This document shows positions 23,030 to 35,321 of a DNA stretch of 64,000 nt, piece after piece. The stretch is from Cheiracanthium punctorium (taxonomy: Eukaryota > Arthropoda > Arachnida > Araneae > Cheiracanthiidae). Each line of letters opens with the position of its first letter. The first letter of the stretch is position 1. The notes under the pieces were generated by a model, which did no database searches, was not told the DNA's origin, and saw nothing but the letters and a program-made list of their open reading frames with translations. Made by a program: the position numbers and the translations under genes. The stretch is taken from positions 1 to 64,000 of the forward strand of contig JAWZYV010006264.1 of assembly GCA_038373885.1 (NCBI GenBank), in the 5' to 3' direction.

Positions 23030-25790
23030 CATGCCCCCTCCTCTAAGCTCTGGAAAGTCATCAAGCGAATAAACAGAGAACAGCCGCAATCTGAAACTTG
23101 CAATACAATAACGAACTCTGCTGGCCAGTTCTCTCCTGATGATAAAACAACAGCCAATTTACTGGGTTCATTTTATCAAGAAACTAGCAGATTGAACTTC
23201 TCCTTTGAGGACAGGCCTATAAAGAAAAAGGCAATGAACATTGTGAATGGTTGTCGAAGCACCGATCTCGGTGTCCCCACACTCACACGAAAGTACTCTT
23301 ATCAAGAATTGATCTCTGCTATGGCTTTCTTAGATCTGACCAAGTCTCCTGGCCCTGATGGAATACACGGCCAAATGTTGGAAAACCTTGGCCAAATAGG
23401 AAAAAATAGACTTTTGGATATCATCAACCTTTCTTGGTCCTGTGGACAACTACCAGCTGACTGGAAAAGAGCCACTGTAATTCCCATCAGAAAACCAGGC
23501 AAAGAAGCAAGCTCTCCCGAGAGCTATAGACCTATTGAAAAAACACTCAAAATACTGGTGTTAAACGATAAAGTAATTAAAAAACTTTGTAAAAAACACA
23601 CATAAGAAGTACTTTTACTTCTTATGTGTGTTTTTTACAAAGTTTTTTAATTACTCTATAGACCTATTGCTCTCACCAGTATGACTTGTAAACTAATGGA
23701 AAAAATGCTCCTTGCTAGGCTTCATTACATTCTGCATTTCGATCATCTTATTCCACCCGAACAATATGGTTTTAGAAAGGGGCATAGTACCACAGATCAG
23801 GTTCTGTATTTTTGTCAAAAGGTCAGAGACGCCCAAAACTTCAAACCTACTCGACATACCGTGGCAGCCTTACTAGACTTATCTAAGGCCTTTGATACGG
23901 TGTGGAAAGACAAGCTTATCATAAAATTACACGATTCCTTCAATATTAGGGGTTCTGCCCTAGTTTGGATTGCTGACTTTCTGCACCACAGATCCATAAG
24001 AGTTAAATTCAACAAGACTTTTTCGGATCCTTTTAGACTGGGACAGAGCGTTCCTCAAGGATCAGTCATAAGCCCTACTTTATTCTCCATATTCTTGGCC
24101 GGAATCGAGAGGAGGAGATCAGAACTTGTCGATATTGCAATCTTCGCTGACGATATTGTAATTTGGAATTCAGGCACTGACGTATCTAACATTGAAACAC
24201 TTCTCAATTCCACTTTGACTGCACTTTCTGATTTTGCAACAGAACACAAATTAACTTTCAACCCAGCTAAATCAATTGTGACTTTTTTTACCACTAATAA
24301 ACATCTATACAACTACAAACCAAAGCTGTATTTTGATACCCAGCCTCTCACCTATGAAAAACATCCGAAGTATCTAGGATTCATCCTGGATCCTGAATCA
24401 TCAACCTTTCAACAGCAACAAGCATATTAACCACCTGGTTTCAAAGGCTCGTAAGTGCCTTAACTTCCCTAAATATCTAGCTGGCAGGGATTGGGGAGCT
24501 GATGCTATCACTCTTAGAACCACATATATTTCGCTTATAAGACCTATTCTGGAATATGGCTACCCTATTTATTCCTGCGCGTCTGAAACCAATCTCCAGA
24601 AATTAGAACGTGTACAACTGAGTGCCGCTCGAATCATTCTCGGACTTAAAAATAGCTGTCCTTCTGGTATAGCCCTTTTTGAAGCCAACTTACAACCATT
24701 GCATCTTCGAAGAAGAGCTAACTTGGTAAAATACTTTAATAAAATTTACAGCTATGGCTCCCAACATCGTACTTCCTTGTTTCTGCACACCTGGCATAAT
24801 AATCAAAGACTTAAGAAATCCAGCCCTTTTAGTTTGGCGGAAACTCAAAACCTGATCTCTCGTGAGGTTGAACCTCAATCTTTCAGATCTTGTTTCGATC
24901 CCTCAGAGGGAATGCCAAAAGTTTTCTTCCACTTTGATCTGAATTCCACTGCAAACAAGCAAACTCATCATGACGACCATCTTCGGCAACTGGCCCTGGA
25001 AATCATTAGTCACATTCCAAAAGATGCAGTGCAGGTCTATACTGATGGTAGCCGTACAGAAAATCGTACTGGCAGCGGTATTTACATTAGAACTCCTCAT
25101 CTTGAGACTTCATTAAAACAACGAAACCCTGATACTTGTTCTGTCTTCAGGAGCGAATTAATTGCGATAAATGTTGGACTTGATGCTATCTTACCTATTG
25201 ACTATGAATTTGGTGAACTTTGGATCTTATCGGACAGCCGCAGTGCACTTCAGCATCTTAGTAACTGGCCCTCTGCAGGCGATGAAACCAGTATATCTAT
25301 CCTGCTCAAACTAAAGAAACTTTCTCAGAACCACGACATCCATCTCCAATGGATCCCATCACATGTTAACATTTGTGGTAATGAGGTTGCAGATAGATTA
25401 GCAAAAGAAGGCAGTGACGACGAAACGACCACTGGTGTTTCGCTTACTCACCAAGAACTGTACTCAATTGAAAAATCTAAATTAAATTCAATTTGGCGCA
25501 TTCCACCTGCGCACCAATGGTACACCGGAACATCCCCTGGCGTTCTACTGGAAATTAAATGTGATCGTGGCTCCCAGACTGCACTTGCTAGACTTAAAAG
25601 TGGCCACCTAAAGTGTCTTTCGTACGAACATGGCAAAAAATTCCACCCCACTTGCAAGAAATGCTGTGATCATCCAGCCTCTCCAGAGCACATACTGAGT
25701 TGCGTCGGACTTTCTAAGGAGGACTTAACATCTGCTCCCCTTTTAGTTATAGACTTTCTGTCGGTCAACAATCTATTGGAGTTGATCTGA
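23030..25790 (+). pseudogene. LINE ORF2 remnant: reverse transcriptase plus RNase H
   Basis: Reverse transcriptase blocks read in order. KSPGPDGIHGQML (about 23341-23380) and PADWKRATVIPIRKPGK (about 23455-23505) come first; an insertion at 23538-23655 interrupts SYRPIALTS. Next come PEQYGFRKGHSTTDQV, LLDLSKAFDTVW, VPQGSVISPTLF and the catalytic box IFADDIVIW (about 24142-24168). The frame breaks near 24430 and resumes in another frame to the stop at 25788-25790. RNase H shows VYTDGSRTENRTGSGI (about 25036-25083), ILSDSRSALQHL and a terminal EVADRLAKEG. A Cys/His cluster CKKCCDHPASPEHILSC closes the protein. Reverse transcribes its own RNA at a nicked target in the intact element; this copy is dead. 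Confidence 0.9.
23538..23655. repeat. 118-bp fold-back insertion with 14-bp flanking duplication
   Basis: It has two perfect 40-nt arms (23572-23611 and 23616-23655) around a 4-nt loop, preceded by 34 nt of AT-rich sequence. CTATAGACCTATTG occurs on both sides (23524-23537 and 23656-23669). The duplicated block plus the insertion is 132 nt, so the RT frame is kept in register, but a stop inside the arm ends translation. Confidence 0.85.
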
Positions 25791-26356
25791 CTTATGTCAG
25801 ATCTTTAAAGAGGATAAGCAACAACAACATGCCCCCTCTGGATCCGCCAACTGGCCTTGGCTTAATATGAAGTTAAATGCAGCTACTTTTTCTTTTACAC
25901 TCTCAGTCAGACTAGAGACATCAATGCAAATGCAAGCTGCTGTTCTGATTCTGATTTCTCTCTGGCCTTCCCAGATTATCACACTGACACAAAGACATTA
26001 GGGACATTATACTGACAAGGGGGGGGGGGGATAGCCCGCGTCTCCAAATATCCCAATAATATAGATTAAAAATTCGTATATACTGAAATAATAATAATAA
26101 TCAAAATAAAACAATTTCCTCTGTAACAGTTATTGTTGTATTGTTGTCCATCACTAGATCAACTGCGAGACATTTTTTGGATGGTGAACACGATTTGATC
26201 AAAGTACAGTAAATTGAAATGCCATTTTTTACCCCGAGTACCAGTGCCTTGTGTTTTATGTTTTAAAGAAGAAAGAAAATTATAAATTGTTTGTCGGTCC
26301 AGGAAAATTTTCTAGTACGCTAAACTTGAGCGCCTTGTAGAAATAAACATCCCAGA

Positions 26357-26652
26357 CAGTGCCGGATTTAGAGGTGTGGACGTGCTGGGACAACAAAGGA
26401 GTGGTGGCCCCTAATTATTTCTCAAACAAGTTAAGAATTTTTTCGAAGACAAGTGTGGCGAAGTGGGTTCGCCGTTAACTCATAGCCTATAAGTCCAGGC
26501 TCATAGCCTAGAAGTCCAGGCACTCGGAAATCCAAAAGGATTTCCGAGTTCGATATTCGTTAGGAAATTTTATGTACAGATGTCTGTTGTGGGGTCCTCC
26601 TCTCTTGTGGAGGACCTGGAGCTGCGGTTGCCCTCCCCTAAATCCGGCCCTC
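26357..26652. mobile_element. 296-bp hAT MITE
   Basis: Starts CAGTGCCGGATTTAGAGG and ends CCCCTAAATCCGGCCCTC. 8-bp duplication atcccaga at 26349-26356 and 26653-26660. Internally there is a tandem 22-bp pair (CTCATAGCCTATAAGTCCAG type, about 26477-26520) and a hairpin ACTCGGAAATCC / GGATTTCCGAGT. Confidence 0.88.
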
Positions 26653-27128
26653 ATCCCAGACTTAATGTCCATAATGTTAATAATACAAATGGATAAAATA
26701 TTAAAATAAAAATTACTCTTGGTTATATAATCTTGCTCAAGTATATGTACGTAATTTTTTTAAATTCAATGTTGGAAGTTTTGAAAATGTTTTATGTTGC
26801 AAAAATGCAATAGCAGTCAAAAATATGCAGACCCTGATCATACATAGATGGGGCCCCGGGGAAAGTGGTTATTTTGGGCCTCTGTACTATTACAGGCATT
26901 TAACTTATTTTTGATTGTTTTCTATTTTTCCAGCATAAAAATAAAACATTTTTAAATAATTCTAAAATTGAATTAAAAATTACCCATGTATTTATACTCA
27001 TTTAGAACAAGACTATGCATTTAACATACTTTTAATATTTTTTAAATTCATTTATATTATTAGCGTATGTGCGCGCTAAGTTCCGCCTGCCAGAAAATTT
27101 TCTTTATTTCATCATAATACATATATAT

Positions 27129-28046
27129 TGTTACGGAATTACTCTGCTACTCCTGGGGTTCGTCGTTCTAAAGTCCAGTTGGTGTAAAAAGTTCAAGTAA
27201 AAAGTCACTTGTCAGGATGGAACACAAACTTTATTTCTTCTAGAACTTCGTAGAACAATCAGCTGCACACAATTCACAAGCACAATCTAGCAGTAACGTG
27301 CTTTTAACAATCCGCTTGGATCAGAAGCTCTCACAAATGCTGTATTTCTCACACAAAATAAGTCACTTTTACAGGCAAAAATTCCGAGGAAATATTCAAG
27401 GGATATAGTACACTATCCCTTAAGACACAGCAATGAAGAATTTACACACAGCACTTTAAAAACAGCTTCACAAAGCAAGCTAACACAGCTTCTATAGCAC
27501 TATCAGTTCACACAAAACAAGCGTACTCAGAGCTCTTCACACATTGAATGTTCAACTCGCAACTGGCTCTTCGGGGCGATGCACGCTTCTATAAATAGCC
27601 GACGCAGGAGGTACAAGAGGTTTCCAGAAAAGTCAATTTCTCGAGGGTTCTACATAAAGCGTGAATTTTGATTACGTCATAGAAGAGAAATGTTAGGTTA
27701 TTATGCATTTTTAATGCAGGAAAAACAACTTCCAGGCCCCATTGGGAAAATCGCGCCAAATGACCAAAAAGTCGCCAAGCTTGGCGACTTTTGGCGAAAT
27801 ATCGCCAAATTTGGCGCCAAAAATAAGTCCTCAAAAGTGAAGAGATCTAAGCTCTAGGACTAATGTTTCTCGAGTTTTCTAGAAATCCCATATATTTGAA
27901 TGGGAAACCGAAACCTCCGTATCTCCGGTTCTAATTGGCCGATTTTGATGCAACAAAAAGCAAAATTTATCTATTTGAAGCGTAGAATACGAATTTTAAA
28001 CCATTTTAAGCCCCAGAGCAGCGGGTTGCCCCGAAAATTCGTAACA
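27129..28046 (-). repeat. Gypsy-1 3' LTR
   Basis: 918 bp. Includes the palindromes AAGTCGCCAAGCTTGGCGAC (part of a longer one, about 27768-27792) and CGCCAAATTTGGCG (about 27803-27816). Has CGAGTTTTCT near 27870, which the other LTR lacks. Confidence 0.93.
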
Positions 28047-28059
28047 TTGCCTCCTTCCC
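28047..28059 (-). promoter_or_regulatory. Gypsy-1 polypurine tract
   Basis: GGGAAGGAGGCAA on the minus strand abuts the 3' LTR; it primes plus-strand synthesis. Confidence 0.75.
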
Positions 28060-28414
28060 AAGGACTGCGCGTCCCGGGCAGTACAATCCCCAGTTAGGAG
28101 GTCACACAAATATACAGTGTCCAACCTTTAACCAAATCTTAACAACATAATTTAAGCAAATAATCAATAAACACAGTAAGCAAATGCACTCTAATAAATA
28201 AATAATATACATAATAAACAATTACACTAATAAGTAATCAATATAATAAACAAATACACATTAATAGAAACCAATATATTACAAATATGTACACTAAACA
28301 TGGCGTAAGTAGTGAGTGAAAGAGAGTTGAGGAAAGAGGAAGAGAAGGGAAAGACAGGAAAGAAATGAGAGTTGAAAGAAAAGAGGAATTACGCCATAGT
28401 GATCATGGTCTGAG
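28047..28414 (-). other. Gypsy-1 3' untranslated region
   Basis: Between the pol stop and the 3' LTR. Low-complexity AATAAACAA-type repeats and an AG-rich stretch (28311-28385). No envelope frame. Confidence 0.7.
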
Positions 28415-28803
28415 CTAATTACAACCGCGGTAGATGGCAAGCCGATCGTAATGTACAACTCTTGGCTTCGAGTTTGGTGACTTACGAATCCGTACGATGA
28501 CGTCATTCAGCCGGTTTAGGACTGTGTAAGGACCATCCCACGGCGATTGTAGCTTGGGAGACAGGCCTTTCCGTCGAGTAGGATTCCATAGCCAAACTTT
28601 GTCACCTGCGTTGAACTCATGTCCCGTAGCCTTCGTGTCGTAGCGAGTCTTCATCTTTTCCGTGTTCAGGTTGATCCGCTCCCGAGCAAAATGATGCACA
28701 TCTTCAAACCGTGCCCGAAGGTTTTCCACGTATTCCTCTGGCGATGAAGGCGCATCTGGAGGGCGGCCGAACACTAGATCGGCGGGAAGACGAAGATCTC
28801 TGC
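28415..28803 (-). pseudogene. Gypsy-1 integrase C-terminus, separated by the hAT
   Basis: Continues the integrase in frame after the 8-bp target duplication, beginning LRLPADLVFGRPPDAP. Contains the C-terminal GPY/F module (WDGPYTVLNRL) and a normal stop at 28415. It reads identically to the plus-strand copy at 63147-63527 apart from single differences (a K/E difference near the middle). Confidence 0.9.
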
Positions 28804-29102
28804 CAGTAGCGCAGCCAGAAATTTTTTTTAGGGGGGGTCCAAATTACTCGGACTCGGGAGATCAGACCCCCCCCCTTCCCTTAAATGATCATGTTGCTGT
28901 TCACAGGGCCCCCGTAAATGACACCCATATAAGTTTTTCTAGGGGAGGGGGGGGAACTGATCGTCTCAGACAGGCACTCAGCAGTCATCCCTTCCCCGGA
29001 AGAAATGTTTCACGAATTTTACCTTTACAGAAAACATTTGAAATTTTACCCTCAGGCCCCCAGAAAGCGCAGAATCAGTGGGAATACCTATATTCTCCCC
29101 CC

Positions 29103-31970
29103 CAGTGGCGGACTTTGCTCTTGAGGAGGCCCGAGGCGCAACTCAATTTTGAGGCCTCCCTCCTCCAAAAAAAAAAAAAAAAAAAAAATCACTAACTCTA
29201 ACTCCTTTACATTATTACTAATTATTTTAAAATGCTTTAATTCCTTTTATATGTGGTTTATGTCTACAAACCAGGGCCTGACTTTCACTATAACACTTTT
29301 GTGCCCAGGGCACTTTTCAGATTTTGTGTCCTTTAGCTGGCTCAATTTTTGTGCCCCTGTATATCGTGTTAAACTCAATTTTTTGGCTTATTTCTCCATG
29401 TGTGCCCAGGGCACGAGCACCAAGTGTCCGTCCGATAGTCAGGGCTTGCTACAAAAGGAGTATTAAAATTTTAAAATAATTTTTATGTTTATAGATTTGT
29501 TCATCTTAAAAAACATTTTTTATCTCAATAATTTTTGTACTACGTTTCACTTTTCATGATTAACACTAAATAAACACCAGCATACGTCTAAGTATAACCC
29601 AGCAACTGCAGTTTTATATTGATTATTTTTCACTGTTAATTAATTACGTCAAATTACTTTTTATGGACCACTGGCAAATGTCTTGTTTCAGTCATGAAAA
29701 TTTTAACTGCAGAACAGGTACTTTTGAAGGTCAGAACAAGGGAAACTTGATCAGAAACATGACTTTGACATCACAAAGTTCAGAAGAATTCTTTACTTGG
29801 ATAAAATGAACCAAAAATTTAACATTCCTTCAAGAACATATATTTATAAATATTTAAATATATTCATAAATTTCCCATTTGGAACTGCAAAATTAAGCAG
29901 TTTAAAAGTAAACTTTCTGTTTAGTCTAATTTTTGTCTTTATTCAAAAACTGTCAATAAGTTTAGGACTATTAATAATGAGTAATTAGGTATGAATAATA
30001 TACACACATTATTCTATTTTTTAAATAGAATTTAAAAAAACTACAAGAGAAATTTAAAAAAATTAATACTTTAAGTAGTTAAAGTACAAAAAATATTATT
30101 GACTTAAAAATAAATTCCACTTTATAATGGGTAAATGGGTATGCTCTAAGCTTCGGTCCTAGGTTTATTATTAATCTAGCATTTTCATCTGCGACTATAA
30201 AATACATGCCGTATTTATAATATAGTTATCATAAATATTTTCTCGTTGAAAACAAAAAATTAAATTAATCATCATTTGTTTTTTAAGTTTTTAATTAACT
30301 GTGTATGACATTCCAGTTCAAAATTTGTCTATCGATTTTAACCCACTATCATCCGATCGAGCTGAAACTTTGCACGCATGTGAAATTTCGGTGACTCTAA
30401 GTATTGCTTTCTTTAATTTTTCAATAATTTTTTTTTAACTATCAAATATCTTCCCCCAATCCCCCCCCAAAAAAGTGTTATCGCACATGTATGAGCTCAT
30501 ATCTTTTTAATTATTGGTCGGCAATTTTTTAGCATTGCATACTCGGAAAGTTTCGATTCCAAAAAAAGATAAAATCGGTTATTCCTAGCTTAAATTTTTA
30601 ATTTTTAGTGATTTTTCGAAAGAAGATAAATTATTGTTTCCAATTTCTTTTACATCGTGACAACCAACAACAATTATATATTCTAGGTATATTTGAAAAT
30701 TTCACTGAATACAGAGTGTCCCTTCCTAAATCATTTAAATGAAGAAAGGCTGAAAAATATACAATATTTAATTTTTGACAAATTTTTCAATCTCAAGCTG
30801 TAGAATAAAGCGGTTCAATCTTTTCTCTTTTAAAATGAGAAATATTCTTATCAGACTGTACACTTTTTGATTTGGGGGTGGGGGGCGGCAATCTATAAAG
30901 CAGGTGTATTTGAATGTCCTACTGCAATACCAGCTACTGAGCCGCAATCTGATTCAGTGCGGCCCAACCAGTGGCTGAGCGCATAGCACTCTAAACTGGG
31001 AGACAGAAGGTGCCTGGTTCAAAACCAGGTCGCGTCCGCCAACCTAACCGTTAGGAATTTTCCGTGGTTTCTTCCAAAACTTAGCGTAAATAGGGGTTAG
31101 AATCCCTTAGAAAGACTCCCCAAGGGGAGCATCCACACCCATCGGCATAGATCCCACTTGTAGATAATTGGCCATAATCCCCCAACCCAACCCAGCTAAT
31201 TGATTCCGGATAGGAAAAAGGCATAGGGACCCTCTGCACCTGTATTTTTTTGGATAAAATATAGTGAGCAAATTAAAACAATGCAAAAAAATCTAGGAAT
31301 TTTTCTTGGGAATAATGGACAGTTGAGGGCCCTAAAATTCCAAGGAATGTTGCATGAAAATACCAGGAACTTTATTGAACAGCCCAGGAAAGATCCACTG
31401 AATTGCATATTGTTCAGTAAAGTTCTTGGTATTTTCGTGCAACTTTCCTTGGAATTTAGGGCACCTCAGCTGCCTATTATTTTCAAGAAACACTACTGGA
31501 ATTTTTTTTTAATTATTTTTTTTTTACAATTCTAGTCATTTTTAAGTGAACTGCCTGTTTTTTAAGGTAGTGAGACCACTATTCGGTTAAGTGACGGGTT
31601 GAACGAAACACTAAAGTTTTCAAAGGGAAATGTATACTTTCTGTATAGTATTTGTAAGTCTAACTTATCCTTATTTCCAAGGAACGTTTCTGGATATTTT
31701 TACAGTGAAATACGGAATTAAAGCATCAATTACTTATAAACTAAAAGTATTCGTATTATAGTTTAGATTATGGTCCAATGCGAGGAAAGGGAGTCACCAA
31801 AGGAAAGATTGTTCAAAAACGCTTTCTACTCTAGAAGCAATCCTGAAACTATGAACAATGTCTCTTGAACAGATATTTACATATAGTTTTTTTCTTTCTG
31901 AAAACCGAATTTGGAGGCCCCTTAGAAATATGAGGCCCGAGGCGCGCGCCTATTGGGAAATCCGCCACTG
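29103..31970. mobile_element. Nested hAT element (2.9 kb)
   Basis: Starts CAGTGGCGGACTTTG..GGAGGCCCGAGGCGC and ends GAGGCCCGAGGCGCGCGCC..AAATCCGCCACTG. Duplication tctccccc at 29094-29101 and 31971-31978, with one extra C before the left end. AT-rich interior without transposase; hosts a SINE. Confidence 0.82.
30956..31196 (+). mobile_element. tRNA-derived SINE
   Basis: Polymerase III promoter boxes are visible: box A as TGGCTGAGCGCATAGC (from 30973) and box B as GGTTCAAAACC (from 31017), at tRNA spacing. A non-tRNA body follows (GTTAGGAATTTTCCGTGGTT, then GACTCCCCAAGGGGAGCA) and a CCCAACCCAACCCAGC tail. Inside the 29103-31970 hAT. Confidence 0.8.
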
Positions 31971-31978
31971 TCTCCCCC

Positions 31979-34042
31979 TTTTGGCAAGCCAGCGTATAGC
32001 CAGGGGGATATAGGGATTGATATCCCCCCCCCCCCCCCCCGACACTTTGGCATAAATTTAACGTTAGCTGTTAGACTTTTGTCTTGCAGAAATTTCAATT
32101 GTTCGGTGTAATGCAAATCAATCAAATAACGTTTGCCATTATAAAAATGTATTATTGTAATAAAATTGCTAGTTATAAGCTTTTATATATTCTTATAAGA
32201 AAAACGAAAGAACTAACGGAAAACTGTAAGCCTCTAATCGTTAACGACCGCTTTTCGAGATGGTGGAGTTCTTTGTAAATAAAATACATTCAGGTGTTCT
32301 AATTCTAGTCCTATGTTCATATTTATTCTATTCATTAAAAAGTATCTCTCCTCTTTTAAAAACCTTTTTAATAAAACATAGCTCTAATAAATACACACAA
32401 ACTCCGCATATCGTGTACTCTTATACAAAATATATCCAAAGAAAAATACTGAAAAGAAAAATTAATAAATCCCGTTCAAATTTTAACTAAATAGAAATTG
32501 TAAAATATTATTTATATACAAGTATCATACAAACATGAAACATGTCAATTGAAGAAATTCATTATTGAAGAAATTAATTCACAAAATTATACATCAGCTC
32601 ACATACATAGATTGTAGGTCTATTCAGGGACGTAGAAAGTATGGGAGCTGGGGGAGCTGTAGCTGAAATATTTCCCTGAAATATTTTAAATGGGCCCAGT
32701 ACACCCATGAGAAATTCTCCCATGTTTATGGTACATTGTTTACCTCAAACCTGATTTCAAAAATATAGTCTACTTTTTCTAGGAAATTCACACAATATAC
32801 CACAAAGAGTCAAAAGCCAAGAGCCAAAAGAGCAGCTCTCCATATGTATTCGATACTTGGCTAAATATTTGTTTTTCGCATAGTTTGTAAAAAATAAGAA
32901 AAATTACTCAGCCTGGACACTCCGACTTGCCTAACTATACAGTCATATTTTGAAAGATTTATTACACCGAACGTTTAAATTCATGTACTAAATAAAGCTC
33001 TTTTTTGCGGGGGGGGGGGGGGGAGAGATAAAGGAGATAAAGGTGATTTAAAACGGGGACTGTTTTGAAGAGAACTCTTCCCCAGTGGTCTTTAAAAAGG
33101 AAGATAATAAACAAGTAGTCTTATGTTTTTCAAGTAGTTTATTCTAGCTATCGCACTTTAAAATAGAATTAATAAAAGAATAACTGTAAATTTAAAAATT
33201 ACTCTCCATGACAACATTTAAAGACATTATTTAAATAATGGTATCTCTTGTAAAAGTAATATTTTATCACATTATTCACGCAATTTTAATTTTCCTATTA
33301 AAATTCTTTAAAACTTTAATGTTTAAAAGTTTTTTACCCAGAAAAAACTGAAATTAATTAAAAAAAAACTTTTACTTTTTAATATATCTGCTGCAAGTAC
33401 AAAACATGCGTTCACTATTTCAAGTTTTGAAAAAAAATAAATGCAATAGTTGATTCTTCAATTGACAGGAAAAAAAATTTCAATAGGCTAATTATGAACT
33501 TATTGATTCATCATGTATGATTTATTTAAAAAACAATGAAAGAAAAGAAAATTAAAAGAATGTGTGAATCTCGTCTTGTGAGTCGATTGTGTAAAGTCTC
33601 AAAATCCTTATTTGTTATATTACCTCGATCCTTCATTACCTAAGAAATTAATAAAATAAACAGCTCTTCATATATTTTAGCATAATATGTGTTTAAAAAG
33701 TAATAATATTTGACACAAACTGGAATTAAAAAAAAAAGGTAATCTAATGTATTTATTATCATTGACTACATTGTAGTTGCCAGTAATAATAAGCTTACGA
33801 TATAGTTTTAAATAATCTTTATAAGTTGGATCATTACATCTTGTATACATGCAAGTACGATTGTCTATGTTTAGAAAATTCTTGGCTAATTATAAATAAA
33901 AACCACTTCAACCATCTGCTAGATTATACTTGAAAGATCTTTTTATATTAAGATTTTTACTGATAATAAATTATGAACCACGTCTGTGTGATTCCACCTC
34001 CTCTGTTGTGTAAAGTTATTTTGAAATTTAATCAAGTAAAGT
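31979..34042. other. Interior of the 28804-35018 hAT, no gene
   Basis: C run 32024-32040 and G run about 33008-33023. A CAGGGACGTAG start at 32635 and a CGCCCTG end at 34930 have unlike flanks, so I do not pair them. Confidence 0.4.
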
Positions 34043-35018
34043 TTACCTCTTTGTTAATTTAGAGCCCCATATCAAGAGGATGAGCTTGAGATTCAGCCCC
34101 TCAAAGGTTTCTTTCGGTGCAACAGATTTTTCACCGGGTCCGGGCCCGTCCATACTATCATCAGTCTTTGATGCTGCACGATCACCATCATCGGCTTTAA
34201 TTTTTCTTCTCGAAGAAAGATAAAAACGTTTCACTTTGGGTTTTCTTTCTTTTTAAACTGGACGAATTCATGATCGTAAGAAACAAAGAACAAGAACCCA
34301 AAACTTAAACTTCTGCTTACAAATTAAAGGCATCCAACTTAAGTGAATTCACTGAACCATTCGAAATTCAGTTATACCACATCTAAGCTCCCAGCAGACC
34401 CTCTTTTTTATTGTTTGTTGTGTGTGTGTGCGGTGTATATTCACTATTTGAATACTGTGGCTTGTTTATCTCAAGAAAAGAAGAGTGGTGTGCTTGAAGA
34501 CTATAATATAGGCAATATATTTTCCTCTTTCCTTCATGACAATTTTGTTATCAGCTAATTGTAGCATGAATAGATTCTTTCTGAGGATATTCCGTTCCTT
34601 TGAGCTACAAGGGTGCGAATTACTCCCCTTTACATTGTCCGATTCGTCCATCCTAGCCCCACAACTTCCCTATCAGAGACACGACTGGAGATTTATTGCC
34701 TAAGGAGTCTCTATGACGGTGCTTGCTGGAAGCCTTTGATGATTTTATCTTGCGTCCTCCTTTTCAAGCCAACTATGGATACAAAGTTTAAAAAGATTTT
34801 TTTTTTTTAAGAAAGACACTTTTTAGAGAATAAATTTGGAAAAGAAAGAAGCAAAAGAGAAAAAATGGGCCCTTTTTACAGAAAAAAATGGGCCCCTTAA
34901 ATTGGTGGCCCATGGGCCCCACTCGCCCTGTAGATAAACGGACCCTGCTCATAGCGGCCCCTTAGCTCATAGGGGGGGTCCAGACCCCCTAGACCTCCCC
35001 CCCGTCGCTGCGCCACTG

Positions 35019-35318
35019 ATCTCTGCCGAACAGCATCTGGGAAGGTGTGAAGCCGGTAGTCTCATGGACGGCACTCCTATAGGCCAGCAGGAACATGGGG
35101 AGTTTCTTGTCCCAGTCCTCTTGATTCCTAGATACCAGGAGCGAGAGGTTGTTCAAAATTGTACGATTGAACCTCTCCACCATGCCGTCGGATTGTGGGT
35201 GTAAAGGCGTAGTCTAGGTTTTGTCCATTCCGAGAAGTTGGCATAGTCCTTTAAAGACTGCAGAGGTAAAGTTCGTTCCTTGGTCGGAATGAAGTTGCAG
35301 AGGGGTTCCATATCTGGA
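35019..35318 (-). pseudogene. Gypsy-1 integrase core, continuation after the stop
   Basis: Same frame as 35322-39494. It holds the second catalytic aspartate (LHSDQGTNF) and the glutamate (GMVERFNRT), with a second in-frame TAG near 35211. It ends at the hAT insertion: the host frame stops at LFGRD, and the target duplication ATCTCTGC (plus strand) is at 35019-35026. Confidence 0.88.
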
Positions 35319-35321
35319 AAT

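Larger units (their letters stand above)
23030..25990 (+). mobile_element. 5'-truncated non-LTR retrotransposon (LINE) with RT and RNase H
   Basis: Homology starts abruptly near 23030, inside the region before reverse transcriptase; the endonuclease and ORF1 are missing, so the copy is 5'-truncated. A reverse transcriptase and a RNase H domain follow, ending at 25790 with a short 3' region. Non-LTR elements with RNase H belong to the I group or to some Jockey-group clades; I do not choose between them. The 3' boundary is not sharp; it may lie near the G run at about 26020. Confidence 0.85.
28804..35018. mobile_element. hAT element inserted in Gypsy-1 integrase (6.2 kb)
   Basis: Starts CAGTAGCGCAGCCAGAAATT with a G run and ends GTCGCTGCGCCACTG; ends are inverted with mismatches. 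Perfect 8-bp duplication atctctgc at 28796-28803 and 35019-35026. It contains a nested hAT (29103-31970). A minus-strand 63-codon frame at 34043-34234 (MKRFYLSSRRK, acidic and Ser-rich) resembles the N-terminus of some hAT/zinc-finger MYM-like transposases, but nothing of the catalytic part is seen. A second copy of its left end lies at 62868-63138. Confidence 0.9.

Noticed and set aside
34043..34234. 63-codon frame resembling the N-terminus of a hAT transposase
   Set aside because: Too short, with no zinc finger or catalytic domain after it; mentioned only within the hAT entry.
32635..34930. Possible hAT pair with CAGGGACGTAG and CGCCCTG ends
   Set aside because: The 8-bp flanks (ggtctatt and tagataaa) do not match, and the ends differ after the first six bases.
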